A stretch of DNA of 64,000 nt, taken from positions 326,148 through 390,147 of the forward strand of contig NZ_VRYZ01000006.1 in assembly GCF_008064635.1 (NCBI RefSeq), written 5' to 3'. Below are positions 1-9,053 of the stretch, in pieces (within the stretch, counting starts at the first letter, position 1; each line of letters begins with the position of its first letter). The notes under the pieces were generated by a model, which ran no database searches, was not told the origin of the DNA, and worked only from the letters and a program-made list of their open reading frames with translations. The translations under genes were made by a program, and so were the position numbers. The DNA comes from Parahaliea aestuarii (GTDB lineage: Bacteria; Pseudomonadota; Gammaproteobacteria; Pseudomonadales; Halieaceae).

Positions 1-1286
1 ATAACCGCCAGTGTCATGGTGACGCCCGCCACAATGGACAGAGACTTTGCAATGGCCATTGAGTCAGAGAAGACGAAATCCATAATGATTGCGACTGAGC
101 TCGCACCGAAAGCTATTGAACTAAAGGATGCCACCATAAGGAAAAGGGACACGACCTGAGCACGCATTTCGTTAGGCGTTATAAGTTGCAGTGCAACGGG
201 TGACAGAGCCTGCTGTAACGACACCAGGAAGATAGTCGCAGACAGTAAAGCTAGCGCGAGATGCTTATCCGACACCAGCGGGGTCGCAACCATCGCAGGC
301 AAGGCCAATAAAAAGAAGATCATAGCAAGACGTAGCGAAGCATCCCTGTATCCCATCGATACCGCCTTGTCACAGGCCCAGCCGCCAAGGAGCACCCCCA
401 GCGTGCCAAAAACCGTCAGAATTACGCCAAAAGCCGTTCCCGCCTCACCAATGTCCATCCCAAATTGGCGTCTCAGCAACTCCGGAGACCAGAACAGATA
501 CGACCAGAACCCGATGCCGCCGAGCGAATAGCCAATGAAAATGGGAAAATAGGACCAGCGCCGCTCCCAGACAAAACTCAACAGGGCTTTAACGGATACT
601 TTTCCCCCTGGATTGGAGGAAAGGCGATGCCGTCGCAGCGGCTCCTTCACGGTGAAGCGGATCATCAGCGCCAGTAACAAGCCCGGCGCACCCACGATCA
701 TGAATACCAGTTGCCAGGGTCGAAAGCTCTGCAGGAACTCCGGCATCTGCGACGCGACATCTCCAATCATAGCGATCAATGCACTACCGGCAATGGTCGC
801 TATCCCCGACCCAAGGAAAATACCGGTGGAGTACACCGCTATTGCCCGCCCCTGGGTTTTGACCGAAAAGCTGTCTGCAATGATCGAATAGGCCGCCGGA
901 GTCAACGCGGCCTCACCGACGCCCACAGCCACCCGACCGAAAAATAACTGGAGAAAGCTTCTGGCAAAGCCACAGGAGACGGTAGCGAGACTCCAGAAAA
1001 ATACGCCAACCGAGATAATGGTTCTGCGATTGAAGCGGTCGGACAGGCGAGCAATAGGCACGCCCATCGTGACGTAGAAAATCGAAAAGGCAAAACCCAT
1101 CAGCAAGCTGATCTGTGTGTCATTGATCCCGAGATCGGACTTTATCGGCTCAACCAGTAAGGTAATAACCTGGCGATCAGCAAACGCCACCATGTAGGCG
1201 ATTAACAACATGCCAACCGTATACCAGGCACGCCAGCCTCCTAGAGGCTCCTCGCTTTCTGCGGCAGCATTATCGTCCCGAGCCAT
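1..1286 (-). CDS. MFS transporter (3' end outside window)
   Basis: This is an inner-membrane major facilitator of the Spinster-like type. Reading leftward from ATG at 1286, the protein begins MARDDNAAAESEEPLGG and then shows alternating hydrophobic helices. The MFS motif between TM2 and TM3 appears as MGVPIARLSDRFNRRT, and GRVAVGVGEAALTPAAY follows in TM4-5. About 428 codons are visible, so only the last few residues are missing at the window edge. The start codon follows directly after the stop of the upstream SDR gene, so the two are probably co-transcribed. The neighbouring TonB receptor and enzymes suggest uptake or export of the catabolic substrate, which is inference. Family call is firm; substrate unknown. 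Confidence 0.85.
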   Translation of the reverse strand, partial: MARDDNAAAESEEPLGGWRAWYTVGMLLIAYMVAFADRQVITLLVEPIKSDLGINDTQISLLMGFAFSIFYVTMGVPIARLSDRFNRRTIISVGVFFWSLATVSCGFARSFLQLFFGRVAVGVGEAALTPAAYSIIADSFSVKTQGRAIAVYSTGIFLGSGIATIAGSALIAMIGDVASQMPEFLQSFRPWQLVFMIVGAPGLLLALMIRFTVKEPLRRHRLSSNPGGKVSVKALLSFVWERRWSYFPIFIGYSLGGIGFWSYLFWSPELLRRQFGMDIGEAGTAFGVILTVFGTLGVLLGGWACDKAVSMGYRDASLRLAMIFFLLALPAMVATPLVSDKHLALALLSATIFLVSLQQALSPVALQLITPNEMRAQVVSLFLMVASFSSIAFGASSVAIIMDFVFSDSMAIAKSLSIVAGVTMTLAV

Positions 1287-2063
1287 CTACATCACTCCTC
1301 GAAACGCACCGCCATCCACCAGAATATTCTGGCCATTAATGAATCCGGATGATGTGCCACATAAAAAGGTGCAGACCTGGGCAAGCTCTGCCGGGTCTCC
1401 GACGCGCCCAAGCGGGTTCCCCTGCACAAGCTGCGCCATTGCATCCTCTTCGGTACACTGATTGTCCAAAGCCATTCTACTGAGGTGGCTTCTGAGAGAC
1501 GGCGTATCGAATAAGCCTGGCAGCACTGAATTCACGGTTACATCACTGGCTCTCTTGTATCGGGCCAGGCCCGCTGCAAAACCCGTCAATCCCAACCTGC
1601 CTGCATTGGAAGTGTCCATATTGTCCATGGGCGCTTTCACACACTGGCTGGTTATATTGATAATCCGCCCAAATCCTCTGTCCACCATGCCATCATAGAA
1701 CCGGGTAGATGCGAGAATACCCGGCAGCATGATGCTGTTCGCTGACTCGAGCCAGTCACTGTGAGAAAGGCGTCGGAAATCGCCAGGCGGCAATCCAGTT
1801 GCATGATTGATAAGAATATCTGGCTCCGGACAGCGATTAGCGACCAATGCGAGCGCCTCCTCACGCGTAGAGTCCGCAACCAGGATTTCGATCGATCCAG
1901 GCAGCTTACTTCCGTGACAGCATAGATCGCTCTCTTCTACCGGCAGGGGCGACACAACCAGTACTGCAACACCCTCAGCTCTCAGCGCCTTTGCGCAAGC
2001 CTGGCTCAAAGGCGTTTGCCCCCCAAATACGATTGCACGTTTACCAGCAATACCGAGATCCAT
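1287..2063 (-). CDS. SDR-family oxidoreductase-like protein, catalytic Tyr/Lys absent
   Basis: This 258-aa protein has the length and layout of classical short-chain dehydrogenases. It has an N-terminal glycine motif (GGQTPLS, residues 14-20), an NNAG-like NHATG (86-90), a conserved Ser near 139, and a VNSVLPG motif after the active site. The usual YxxxK pair aligns with Met149 and Asn153 within MDTSNAGRLGLTG, so normal Tyr-Lys reduction chemistry is not expected. I recall a divergent SDR group with a similar NxxRxGLTGF stretch. The start is set at ATG 2063, where the domain begins; an upstream in-frame extension has no SDR similarity. It abuts the MFS gene, so one transcript is likely. Confidence 0.8.
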   Translation of the reverse strand: MDLGIAGKRAIVFGGQTPLSQACAKALRAEGVAVLVVSPLPVEESDLCCHGSKLPGSIEILVADSTREEALALVANRCPEPDILINHATGLPPGDFRRLSHSDWLESANSIMLPGILASTRFYDGMVDRGFGRIINITSQCVKAPMDNMDTSNAGRLGLTGFAAGLARYKRASDVTVNSVLPGLFDTPSLRSHLSRMALDNQCTEEDAMAQLVQGNPLGRVGDPAELAQVCTFLCGTSSGFINGQNILVDGGAFRGVM

Positions 2064-2231
2064 AGTTGTAGTCTTCCCAGGGTTAACTCGTATTGAAACC
2101 TGTCCTTTGCCCGCGCCCCATTGATCAAGAGCAGACACCTGCAAGGAAAGATCAGGCAAGCCGGCGCACCGCTACTAACGCGTAACAGTGCACCGAACTC
2201 CAAGCGGCAGGATCAGCCAGGAGCAGCAGCC

Positions 2232-4520
2232 CTAGAGGAAGTTGTACTTGGCGCTAACGCCATAGGTTCTGGGCATACCATTAACATAGACTCCCCAGCC
2301 AGACCCCACTGGATCTGTCAGAGTGTCGTGTACAAAGACTTCGTCGGTCAGGTTCTTGCCCCATAGCGAAAGGCTGTATCGCGAATCAGGGGAAAGCCAG
2401 GTGATGCGGCTGTTAACCTGGTACTGGGAATCGACTTCCAGATTATTGACGATTTCCTTGTAATGATCGTCCTGCCAGACATAGTCACCAAAGAATCGCA
2501 CGCGAGCGCCGCTGGAAAGATCAATGTCATAAGTCAGCGCCAGATTAAAGTTGTACTCTGGCGCATTCGGCAGCACGCGGGGCGCGCGACCAAATACCCC
2601 ATCGAAGTTGACACCGGGATCATTATTCTCCGTATCCAGCCAGCCGAGCCCCGCCTGGATACGGAACGCTGTACTGACCGCCCAATCCAGCTCCGCCTCG
2701 AACCCTGTGATCTTTGCATCATCAAGATTGGTCAGGAAGTTCAAGGGCGACTGAGCCACCGGGTCGAACTGTGGCGTCGCCGCCTGGAGCCCGGAATAAT
2801 CGTAGTAAAAGAGGGCTGCATTCAGGGTCACGCGGTTGTCGATCAGCTGACTTTTTACACCCAACTCGTAAGCCGTGATCTGTTCAGGATCAAATGGTAG
2901 CGCGAGACGCGGATTGGTAATCAATCCCGCATTGAAACCGCCACCCTTGTAGCCACGGGAAACCGACGCATAAGCCAGTATTTCCTCGGTAGGCGTATAA
3001 TCCAGTGCAACACGCCAGGTTGGCTCGCTGCTATCGAGCTTGCCATCCACGCCGAAAGCGGGTGCCGGAATGGTCACGAGAACCAGTCGCTCATCGTAGG
3101 AAAAATCAGGCGGGAACAGGAAAGCTGTTTCTTCCTCAAACTCAATACTTTCATCGATCCAGCGACCACCGACAGAGAGCGCCCATTCATCGCTGATTCG
3201 CCAGTCTGCCTGCGCATAGGCCGCATAGGAATCGCGATCCTGGGTGTAGTCCACAGAGGCGCGAACACCGAGATAGTCATCAGCATAGATAGTTCTTGGC
3301 GGCGATTCCGAAACTTCATCATTGCTGAGTATGATTCCCGCAATCCAGCTGACAGGGCCATCTGTCGCGGAGGTAATTCTCAATTCCTGAGACTGCTGGC
3401 TGACATCGCTGTTAAAGACAAGATCCACAAACAGCAACGGATTCGCATCAGATTCCTTGGGTTGCGAACGGTCGTACTGCTGGAAATTGGTAATTGACGT
3501 CAGCGTAAAGCTGTCGAAGTTGAAATCCATCGCAAGCGTAGCGCCGTAGCTATCATTCTTGAGCTTTGCACCCGCATTGATCGGCGTATCGAGCCGGTTG
3601 GTATAATCGCCCGCATAATCCCGCCCATCCGTGTCACTGTAGCCGAGCACATCGACACATTCAGAAGGATTTGGAGCCCTGCCCGCCGCAAACGAAGAAC
3701 AGTACTGGTTGGCGCCCGGTACGCCCCCGGCGAAGTCCTTCGACCAGAAGCCTATATGCTGGAATACGGAGGGCTGGGAGCGGTCGCGGCTTCCATAAAT
3801 TTTCAGATTTGCGTCCAGGAAGTCACTTGGCTGCCAGCGCAGCTGCAGCCTGCCGGCGTTGATGTCCACCTCACCGAGGTCCTTGCCGCTCGTCCTGTCG
3901 TGTACATACCCTTCTCCCTGCTGTATGGAGTAGATTGCCGTTCGCGCGCTAACCGTATCCGAGATTGGTCCACCGTAGGCGGCTTCTACTTCCAGCCGGT
4001 CAAATTTTCCGTAATCCGCCCTGACAAAGCCCTCCGCTTCCTGACCGGGCTTGGCTGACAAATAGCTAATGGCACCGCCATTGGTGTTGCGACCAAAAAG
4101 GGCACCCTGAGGCCCCTTGAGCACCTCTACACGCTCCATGTCAAAAAGCTGCGCGCCCATGCTGACAAGCGAGGTCTGGAACACTTCGTCAATGAACAGC
4201 CCGACGCTCGGCGTATCACTAGCCTGGAAGCTGTTCATACCAACACCGCGGATGGTGTATATCGGCATCGAGTTACCCCAAGCGTATTTTATGTCCACGT
4301 TCGGCGCCTGGTTTGCAATCTGCGTAACGTCAGACCAGCCGTAATCGGCAATTTCGGCGCCAGAAAAGGCTGTCATCGCAATGCTTACGTCCTGAATGCT
4401 TTGCTCGCGCTTGTTGGCGGTCACTATCACTTCTTCAAGCTGTTGCGCTAACGCCGTCTTCGCTGAGACGGACAGCACACAGCTTGCGACAAGTGAAATA
4501 TTCTTGATGTTTATTCTCAT
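2232..4520 (-). CDS. TonB-dependent outer-membrane receptor
   Basis: This 762-aa protein has a Sec signal peptide (about residues 1-25, ending AKTALAQ) and a TonB box, EEVIVTA, just behind it. The plug domain carries the usual VEVLKGPQGALFGRNTNGG motif, followed by a beta-barrel to the end. It should import a large or scarce ligand through the outer membrane using TonB-ExbBD energy. The sequence resembles the broad receptors that accompany catabolic loci in marine gammaproteobacteria rather than a known siderophore receptor, so the ligand is unknown. The last residue is Leu after Phe (KYNFL), instead of the usual terminal Phe. A candidate regulator site lies at 4605-4621. Confidence 0.9.
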   Translation of the reverse strand: MRINIKNISLVASCVLSVSAKTALAQQLEEVIVTANKREQSIQDVSIAMTAFSGAEIADYGWSDVTQIANQAPNVDIKYAWGNSMPIYTIRGVGMNSFQASDTPSVGLFIDEVFQTSLVSMGAQLFDMERVEVLKGPQGALFGRNTNGGAISYLSAKPGQEAEGFVRADYGKFDRLEVEAAYGGPISDTVSARTAIYSIQQGEGYVHDRTSGKDLGEVDINAGRLQLRWQPSDFLDANLKIYGSRDRSQPSVFQHIGFWSKDFAGGVPGANQYCSSFAAGRAPNPSECVDVLGYSDTDGRDYAGDYTNRLDTPINAGAKLKNDSYGATLAMDFNFDSFTLTSITNFQQYDRSQPKESDANPLLFVDLVFNSDVSQQSQELRITSATDGPVSWIAGIILSNDEVSESPPRTIYADDYLGVRASVDYTQDRDSYAAYAQADWRISDEWALSVGGRWIDESIEFEEETAFLFPPDFSYDERLVLVTIPAPAFGVDGKLDSSEPTWRVALDYTPTEEILAYASVSRGYKGGGFNAGLITNPRLALPFDPEQITAYELGVKSQLIDNRVTLNAALFYYDYSGLQAATPQFDPVAQSPLNFLTNLDDAKITGFEAELDWAVSTAFRIQAGLGWLDTENNDPGVNFDGVFGRAPRVLPNAPEYNFNLALTYDIDLSSGARVRFFGDYVWQDDHYKEIVNNLEVDSQYQVNSRITWLSPDSRYSLSLWGKNLTDEVFVHDTLTDPVGSGWGVYVNGMPRTYGVSAKYNFL

Positions 4521-4946
4521 CAGCTTGCTCGCTCCATTTACAGGTATGCACTCACTTCAGGTAGCGCCAGTTGCCCACCCCACCACAATGACACTACAAC
4601 CTTACATACTTTTGTGCAAGTGAGTTTGTTGTAAATATTCGCCACCGACCAGATGGCCCTGACTATGCCCAACAGATTCCGGAATCTTTCCGGCCATTCA
4701 TCTACGTTTTGGCATAGTATAAAAGGATTCTGTCCAAGCATTGCTTCCGAAACTCATGCCGCGCAACACCATACTGTAGATACTACTAGACAAGTCTAAT
4801 ATCGTGGGATAGATTTCCGATTGCGGCAACCCAATCAGCCTCAACACAGCCCGGAGCAACGCCGTGGCACACCCGGAGTTCTAGCGTGAGGCGCGGCCCG
4901 CCTGTATCCGCGACCACACCAAGAACCTATAACAATGGAGAAAGCC
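4521..4946. promoter_or_regulatory. Divergent control region between TonB receptor and exported NTF2-like gene
   Basis: No gene is visible in these 426 bases. On the minus strand, 4621-4605 reads ACTTGCACAAAAGTATG, which resembles the motif shared by the promoters near 17.4 and 22.5 kb. At 4781-4797 a TACTACTA word runs into the inverted repeat TAGAC-AA-GTCTA (4786-4797). The same TACTACTA word recurs at 6923 and in a CTACTACTATA context at 12303. These look like operator material, but no -35/-10 pair can be fixed with confidence. Confidence 0.4.
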
Positions 4947-5441
4947 ATGAACATCCTGAATTACACACTGAGCATTGCGCTTCTGCTTGGCACTTCCACA
5001 GCCGTGGCTGCGGAACCCCCGCCCGCGTCCCAGGCCAGCCGCACTGAAAGCGGTATCACGGACACCATTGTTTCGAAAACCATGGAGTTCTCTCACACAT
5101 GGAATACCGGCGACATCAACAGATACATTGGCAGCTACGAGCAGACAGGGGATTTTGCCCTGTACTACTCAGGGGGGCAGAACCTTGGCATAGAATCCGC
5201 CAGGGAGCTGTACCTCACAACCTGGCCCACCAAGCAGGCAATGGGGGAGTTTGAAGTTTTCAATGTAACTGCAAGAATTCTTTCCCCGACCACGGCCCTC
5301 TCACACGGGCTGTTTCAGCACCGCTTCCCGGACAAAACTGTAGACGGAAACTTCACCCTGGTCTGGAGGCTGCGCGACGATGGCGACTGGGAAATTGCGC
5401 ACGAACACAGCGCAAGAATTCGCGTTGAAAAGAGGAACTAG
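4947..5441 (+). CDS. Exported SnoaL/NTF2-like domain protein
   Basis: The protein is 164 aa. A signal peptide (LNYTLSIALLLGTSTAVAA, cut after about residue 20) precedes one NTF2-like cone domain of roughly 125 residues. The core pattern ends with LVWRLRDDGDWEIAHEHSA, typical of the DUF4440/SnoaL group. Such domains bind small hydrophobic molecules and sometimes catalyse isomerisation or hydrolysis; here the catalytic role is unknown, but the location should be periplasmic. ATG 4947 is preferred over the in-frame ATG at 4935, because GGAG sits six bases before it. It is transcribed away from the TonB receptor and converges on the ene-reductase. Confidence 0.75.
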   Translation: MNILNYTLSIALLLGTSTAVAAEPPPASQASRTESGITDTIVSKTMEFSHTWNTGDINRYIGSYEQTGDFALYYSGGQNLGIESARELYLTTWPTKQAMGEFEVFNVTARILSPTTALSHGLFQHRFPDKTVDGNFTLVWRLRDDGDWEIAHEHSARIRVEKRN

Positions 5442-5450
5442 ATCACCAAG

Positions 5451-5490
5451 GCTTCGCCGGCGCGCACCTCGAGCCACGCGCCGGCCAAGC
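5451..5490. terminator. GC-rich hairpin between convergent genes
   Basis: Arms 5451-5464 and 5477-5490 pair over 14 bases with one mismatch around a 12-base loop; the core is GCCGGCGCG/CGCGCCGGC. It lies between the convergent NTF2-like and ene-reductase genes, so it may end both transcripts. There is no strong T-run on either side. Confidence 0.5.
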
Positions 5491-5504
5491 AATCGGCAGA
5501 CGCG

Positions 5505-6764
5505 CTACCCGGGCACTCCACACGAATAGTGGTATGCGTAGTTACCGACACTCTTCCACCCAAGGTAATACTGCGGTGCCAATGCCACCAGCTCACAGCA
5601 GTTCAAGGTCGATGCAGCACGAGCCGCCCACAGCGGATCGCGCAAAAGCGCCCGCCCGAGCATGACGAGGTCGGCCCTGCCACCCGCAATGATCTCCGTG
5701 GCGAACACGGGATCTTCAATCAAGCCAACAGCAGCCACCGGAATATCGACTTCACGACGTATCCGCGCAGCTGCGTCGACCTGATATCCCGGATACAAGG
5801 GTATGACACCACTAGCGGGGGACTCTCCATCACACCCTTCACGGGGCAAATCCTTCATCACTGCAACCGTGTCAGGGCTATTGCCCCCGGAACTGACATC
5901 GATGATATCCACCCCCAGCTGCTTTAGCCGACCTGCCAGATATATTGAGTCATCAATATCCCACCCGCCGCTCAACCAGTCTGTGTACGAAATCCTCACA
6001 GACAGCACCGTATCGGCCGGGATCCGGCGCCGCACCCTAGCAGCGGTTTCCAGCAGGAAGCGCGAACGCCCGACCCTGTCACCACCATAGGAATCCTCTC
6101 GCTTGTTTGACAGAGGCGAATAGAAGCAATGTGGCAAATAGCCGTGGGCGGCATGTAGCTCAATCCACCGGTAGCCTGCCTCTACAGCATATCCGGCCGA
6201 CCTCTCAAACTCACTCTGAACACATTCAATATCAGCCGCTGCCATCTCTCTCGGCACTGGCGCCCCCGGACCAAAACGGACTGAACTCGCCCCCATCACC
6301 GGCCACCCCCCCTCCCCCGGATACAGCCAGTGCACTGGAACCAGTCCGCATTCGTTATAGGGCCGCGCCATACTTCCTTTTCGGCCGGAATGCGCAAGCT
6401 GAATACCGGGCACCGCCCCCTGACTCTCAATGAAAGCCACCAATCGGCGATGAGCATCGACATGCCCCTCTGACCACAAGCCCAGGTCATAGGGGCTGAT
6501 CCTGCCCTCCGGACTCACAGCCGTAGCCTCAGTCATAACCAGCCCGACACCAGCCGCCGCCCTCGCCCCGAGGTGCATCAAATGCCAGTCATTGGGCATG
6601 CCATCAAATGCACTGGTCTGAACCATAGGTGACAGCGCAATCCGGTTTCTGAGGGTGACCCCCCGAATCGAAAGCGGCGAGAAAAGCTCCCTGCCGCTTG
6701 CACCCGAAGCTGCACCCGCCCCTACTCCAGCCCCGGAACTCTCTTCCAAACCCGCCTCCCACAT
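5505..6764 (-). CDS. Old-yellow-enzyme-type NADH:flavin oxidoreductase (YqjM-like)
   Basis: This is an FMN-dependent TIM barrel that reduces activated C=C bonds of enones or related compounds with NAD(P)H. The fold starts near residue 26 with LFSPLSIRGVTLRNRI. IELHAAHGYL (H204, H207) gives the HxxH anion-binding pair of the YqjM class, and SPLSNKREDSYGGD and a C-terminal phosphate-binding GxADLVMLGRALL follow. The Cys normally found in the first strand motif is absent (LSPMVQTSA). The start is put at ATG 6764, behind GGGGAG, giving 419 aa with a Gly/Ala/Ser-rich 25-residue leader; a longer in-frame leader has no domain support. It is divergent from hyuA and may be co-regulated with it. Confidence 0.88.
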   Translation of the reverse strand: MWEAGLEESSGAGVGAGAASGASGRELFSPLSIRGVTLRNRIALSPMVQTSAFDGMPNDWHLMHLGARAAAGVGLVMTEATAVSPEGRISPYDLGLWSEGHVDAHRRLVAFIESQGAVPGIQLAHSGRKGSMARPYNECGLVPVHWLYPGEGGWPVMGASSVRFGPGAPVPREMAAADIECVQSEFERSAGYAVEAGYRWIELHAAHGYLPHCFYSPLSNKREDSYGGDRVGRSRFLLETAARVRRRIPADTVLSVRISYTDWLSGGWDIDDSIYLAGRLKQLGVDIIDVSSGGNSPDTVAVMKDLPREGCDGESPASGVIPLYPGYQVDAAARIRREVDIPVAAVGLIEDPVFATEIIAGGRADLVMLGRALLRDPLWAARAASTLNCCELVALAPQYYLGWKSVGNYAYHYSCGVPG

Positions 6765-6976
6765 ATGCTCCCCACGGCAATGGCCACCGCAGCAATCGGC
6801 GGGCCTTCGCACTCGATCAGAATCTAGATATCGTTCTGCAAGCATTTCACGATATAAATATATACATTAACGACAATAGCGCTTTTTTTATGCTTTACCA
6901 AATATACATCATTCGTATATATTACTACTATAATGAAAGGTAAAAGTTCCTGAACGCAGTATAACCGGAGATACCC
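6765..6976. promoter_or_regulatory. A/T-rich divergent promoter region
   Basis: The 212 bases between the ene-reductase and hyuA include a strongly A/T-rich stretch from about 6845 to 6945. It contains TACTACTATA at 6923-6932, a word also present in the control region near 12306. GGAG at 6967-6970 is the ribosome site of hyuA. No gene is visible. Confidence 0.4.
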
Positions 6977-9037
6977 ATGATCACCATAGGCATAGATGTA
7001 GGCGGAACATTCACTGATGTATTCCTGAGAGATAGTGACAGCAAGCACTGGGTCGTACAGAAAGTCCCCTCGACGCCGCCCCATTTTGAACAGGGCTTCA
7101 TGAACGGCCTTGGGAGCATACTTGGCAAGTCCGGATCGTCTGCGCCGCAAGTGGGTCGGGTGATACACGGCACTACCGTTGCAACCAATGCCATCATTAC
7201 TGAAACCGGCGCTCGCGTTGGCTTTCTCATGACAGAGGGATTCAGGGATATTTTGTACATAGGCCTGGGATGGAGGCCGCACATGTACGACCTCGACATG
7301 GACCCGGTGGAGCCACTTTTTCTTGCTCCACGACGCCGGTCACTGGAAGTCAAGGAAAGAACAGACGTGTCAGGCAACATCATCACACCACTGGATGAAC
7401 AAAGTCTTAGAAGTGCTGCGAAGTGTCTGGTTGAAGAACACGACGTAGAGGTTTTTGTGATCTGCTATCTTCACGCATACGTCAACCCGGAAAATGAGCG
7501 GCGCAGTCGGGACATCCTGGCTCAGATGTACCCGGATATACCTGTCAGCATTTCCAGCGATGTACTACCCAGGAAGCGCGAATATCGCCGATTGGTCGTC
7601 ACTGGCTTTGATGGCTATGTAAAGCCGGCAGTAACCGACTATCTCACCAAGCTTTCTACCAGCCTGCAGGAATCCGGGATAAATGCCCCGTTCCATATCA
7701 TGCAATCGCACGGAGGCGTTGGCGGAGTACCGAATATCGTGGAACGCCCCGTGCGCACGGTGCTTTCCGGCCTCGCTGCGGGCGTCATTGGCGCAGCGAA
7801 TGTCGGACGCTCTTCAGGACACCCGAACTGCATCAGCTTTGACATGGGCGGGACGAGCACAGACGTTGCCCTTATCAGCGATGGCAAACCCATCATCACC
7901 AGCAATGGCAGTTTTGAAGACTATCCGCTCAACATTCCCATGGTTGACGTGAGAACAATTGGAGCCGGCGGCAGCAGTATTGCATATGTTGATGAGGGCG
8001 GGGCGCTGAAAGTCGGGCCGGAAAGTGCCGGCGCAGTACCCGGACCAGTTTGCTATGGTCGCGGCGGCACCAGGCCGACCGTTACCGATGCCAGTCTTGT
8101 ACTAGGCTATCTAAACCCTGAATCCTTCGCAGGTGACCTCAACATCGACCGCGAAAAGAGCTTCAAGGCTATTGAGGAGCAAATTGCAAAACCGCTTGGA
8201 ATGGATACGCTGGAAGCTGCACTTGGGATCCACGCCATTGTCAATTCAAACATGGCTCAGACGTTACGGCTTGTATCAATCAAGCGCGGCTTTGACCCAA
8301 GGGACTTCACCCTGATTCCCTTCGGCGGTGCCGGCCCGCTACAGGGTGGGCGTTGTGCTGAGTTTGCCAGTATCCGCAAGATCCTTGTACCACCGGCGCC
8401 AGGCGTGCTGTCTGCGATGGGGCTCATGCTGGCTCCAATTCAGCATGAGTCTATGGTCAGCTACGAGGCTACCGCAAGTGATACAAGCGTAGACAGCCTG
8501 CGTGAAGCACTGGCACAGCTGGACAGCCAGAACAGCGCCCGCATGAGCGCTGATGGCGTGGATACCTCCGACGTAATCATGGAGTACTACGCGGAGATGC
8601 GCTACGTGGGACAGGCCCACGAACTTGAAATTCCCATCGGATCTGAACTGGGCCCATCCTGCATAAATCACCTCATACAGCTTTTCCACGAAACTCATCA
8701 TCAAACCTACAATCACAGTGACCCAGCTGCGCCGGTTGAGCTCGTCTCGCTGCGCAGCGTTCACCTCAGCAACGCTCAGGAACAAGCCTTGCTGGGCGAG
8801 GACGCAGGAACGGCGAAGGAAACCCCGGAGCCTACCTACCGAAGAATGTGCTTTGACAAGAGCATCGGCTTCGAGGATACCCCGGTCTATTCCCGTGCCA
8901 CTCTGCCGACAGGCTTTTCGCTCATTGGCCCCGCCATCATTGAGCAACTCGATACAACCACACTGATCTATCGAAATCACCGTGCCAGCGTAGATGTCTA
9001 TGGCAACATCATTATTGATGTTCCCGATACAGAATAA
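6977..9037 (+). CDS. hyuA: Hydantoinase/oxoprolinase subunit A (HyuA family)
   Basis: This 686-aa protein belongs to the ATP-dependent hydantoinase A / 5-oxoprolinase N-half family. It opens with the actin-like phosphate-binding motif GIDVGGTFTDVFLRD (residues 4-18). A second ATPase element is FDMGGTSTDVALI near residue 293, and FGGAGPLQG comes near residue 453. Length is normal for the free A subunit. Together with HyuB it should open a cyclic amide (hydantoin, 5-oxoproline or another lactam) using ATP; acetone and acetophenone carboxylases share this fold, so a carboxylase role is a real alternative. The start has GGAG six bases upstream. HyuB follows after 16 bases. Confidence 0.9.
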   Translation: MITIGIDVGGTFTDVFLRDSDSKHWVVQKVPSTPPHFEQGFMNGLGSILGKSGSSAPQVGRVIHGTTVATNAIITETGARVGFLMTEGFRDILYIGLGWRPHMYDLDMDPVEPLFLAPRRRSLEVKERTDVSGNIITPLDEQSLRSAAKCLVEEHDVEVFVICYLHAYVNPENERRSRDILAQMYPDIPVSISSDVLPRKREYRRLVVTGFDGYVKPAVTDYLTKLSTSLQESGINAPFHIMQSHGGVGGVPNIVERPVRTVLSGLAAGVIGAANVGRSSGHPNCISFDMGGTSTDVALISDGKPIITSNGSFEDYPLNIPMVDVRTIGAGGSSIAYVDEGGALKVGPESAGAVPGPVCYGRGGTRPTVTDASLVLGYLNPESFAGDLNIDREKSFKAIEEQIAKPLGMDTLEAALGIHAIVNSNMAQTLRLVSIKRGFDPRDFTLIPFGGAGPLQGGRCAEFASIRKILVPPAPGVLSAMGLMLAPIQHESMVSYEATASDTSVDSLREALAQLDSQNSARMSADGVDTSDVIMEYYAEMRYVGQAHELEIPIGSELGPSCINHLIQLFHETHHQTYNHSDPAAPVELVSLRSVHLSNAQEQALLGEDAGTAKETPEPTYRRMCFDKSIGFEDTPVYSRATLPTGFSLIGPAIIEQLDTTTLIYRNHRASVDVYGNIIIDVPDTE

Positions 9038-9053
9038 GTCGAAGGAGCAGGGC

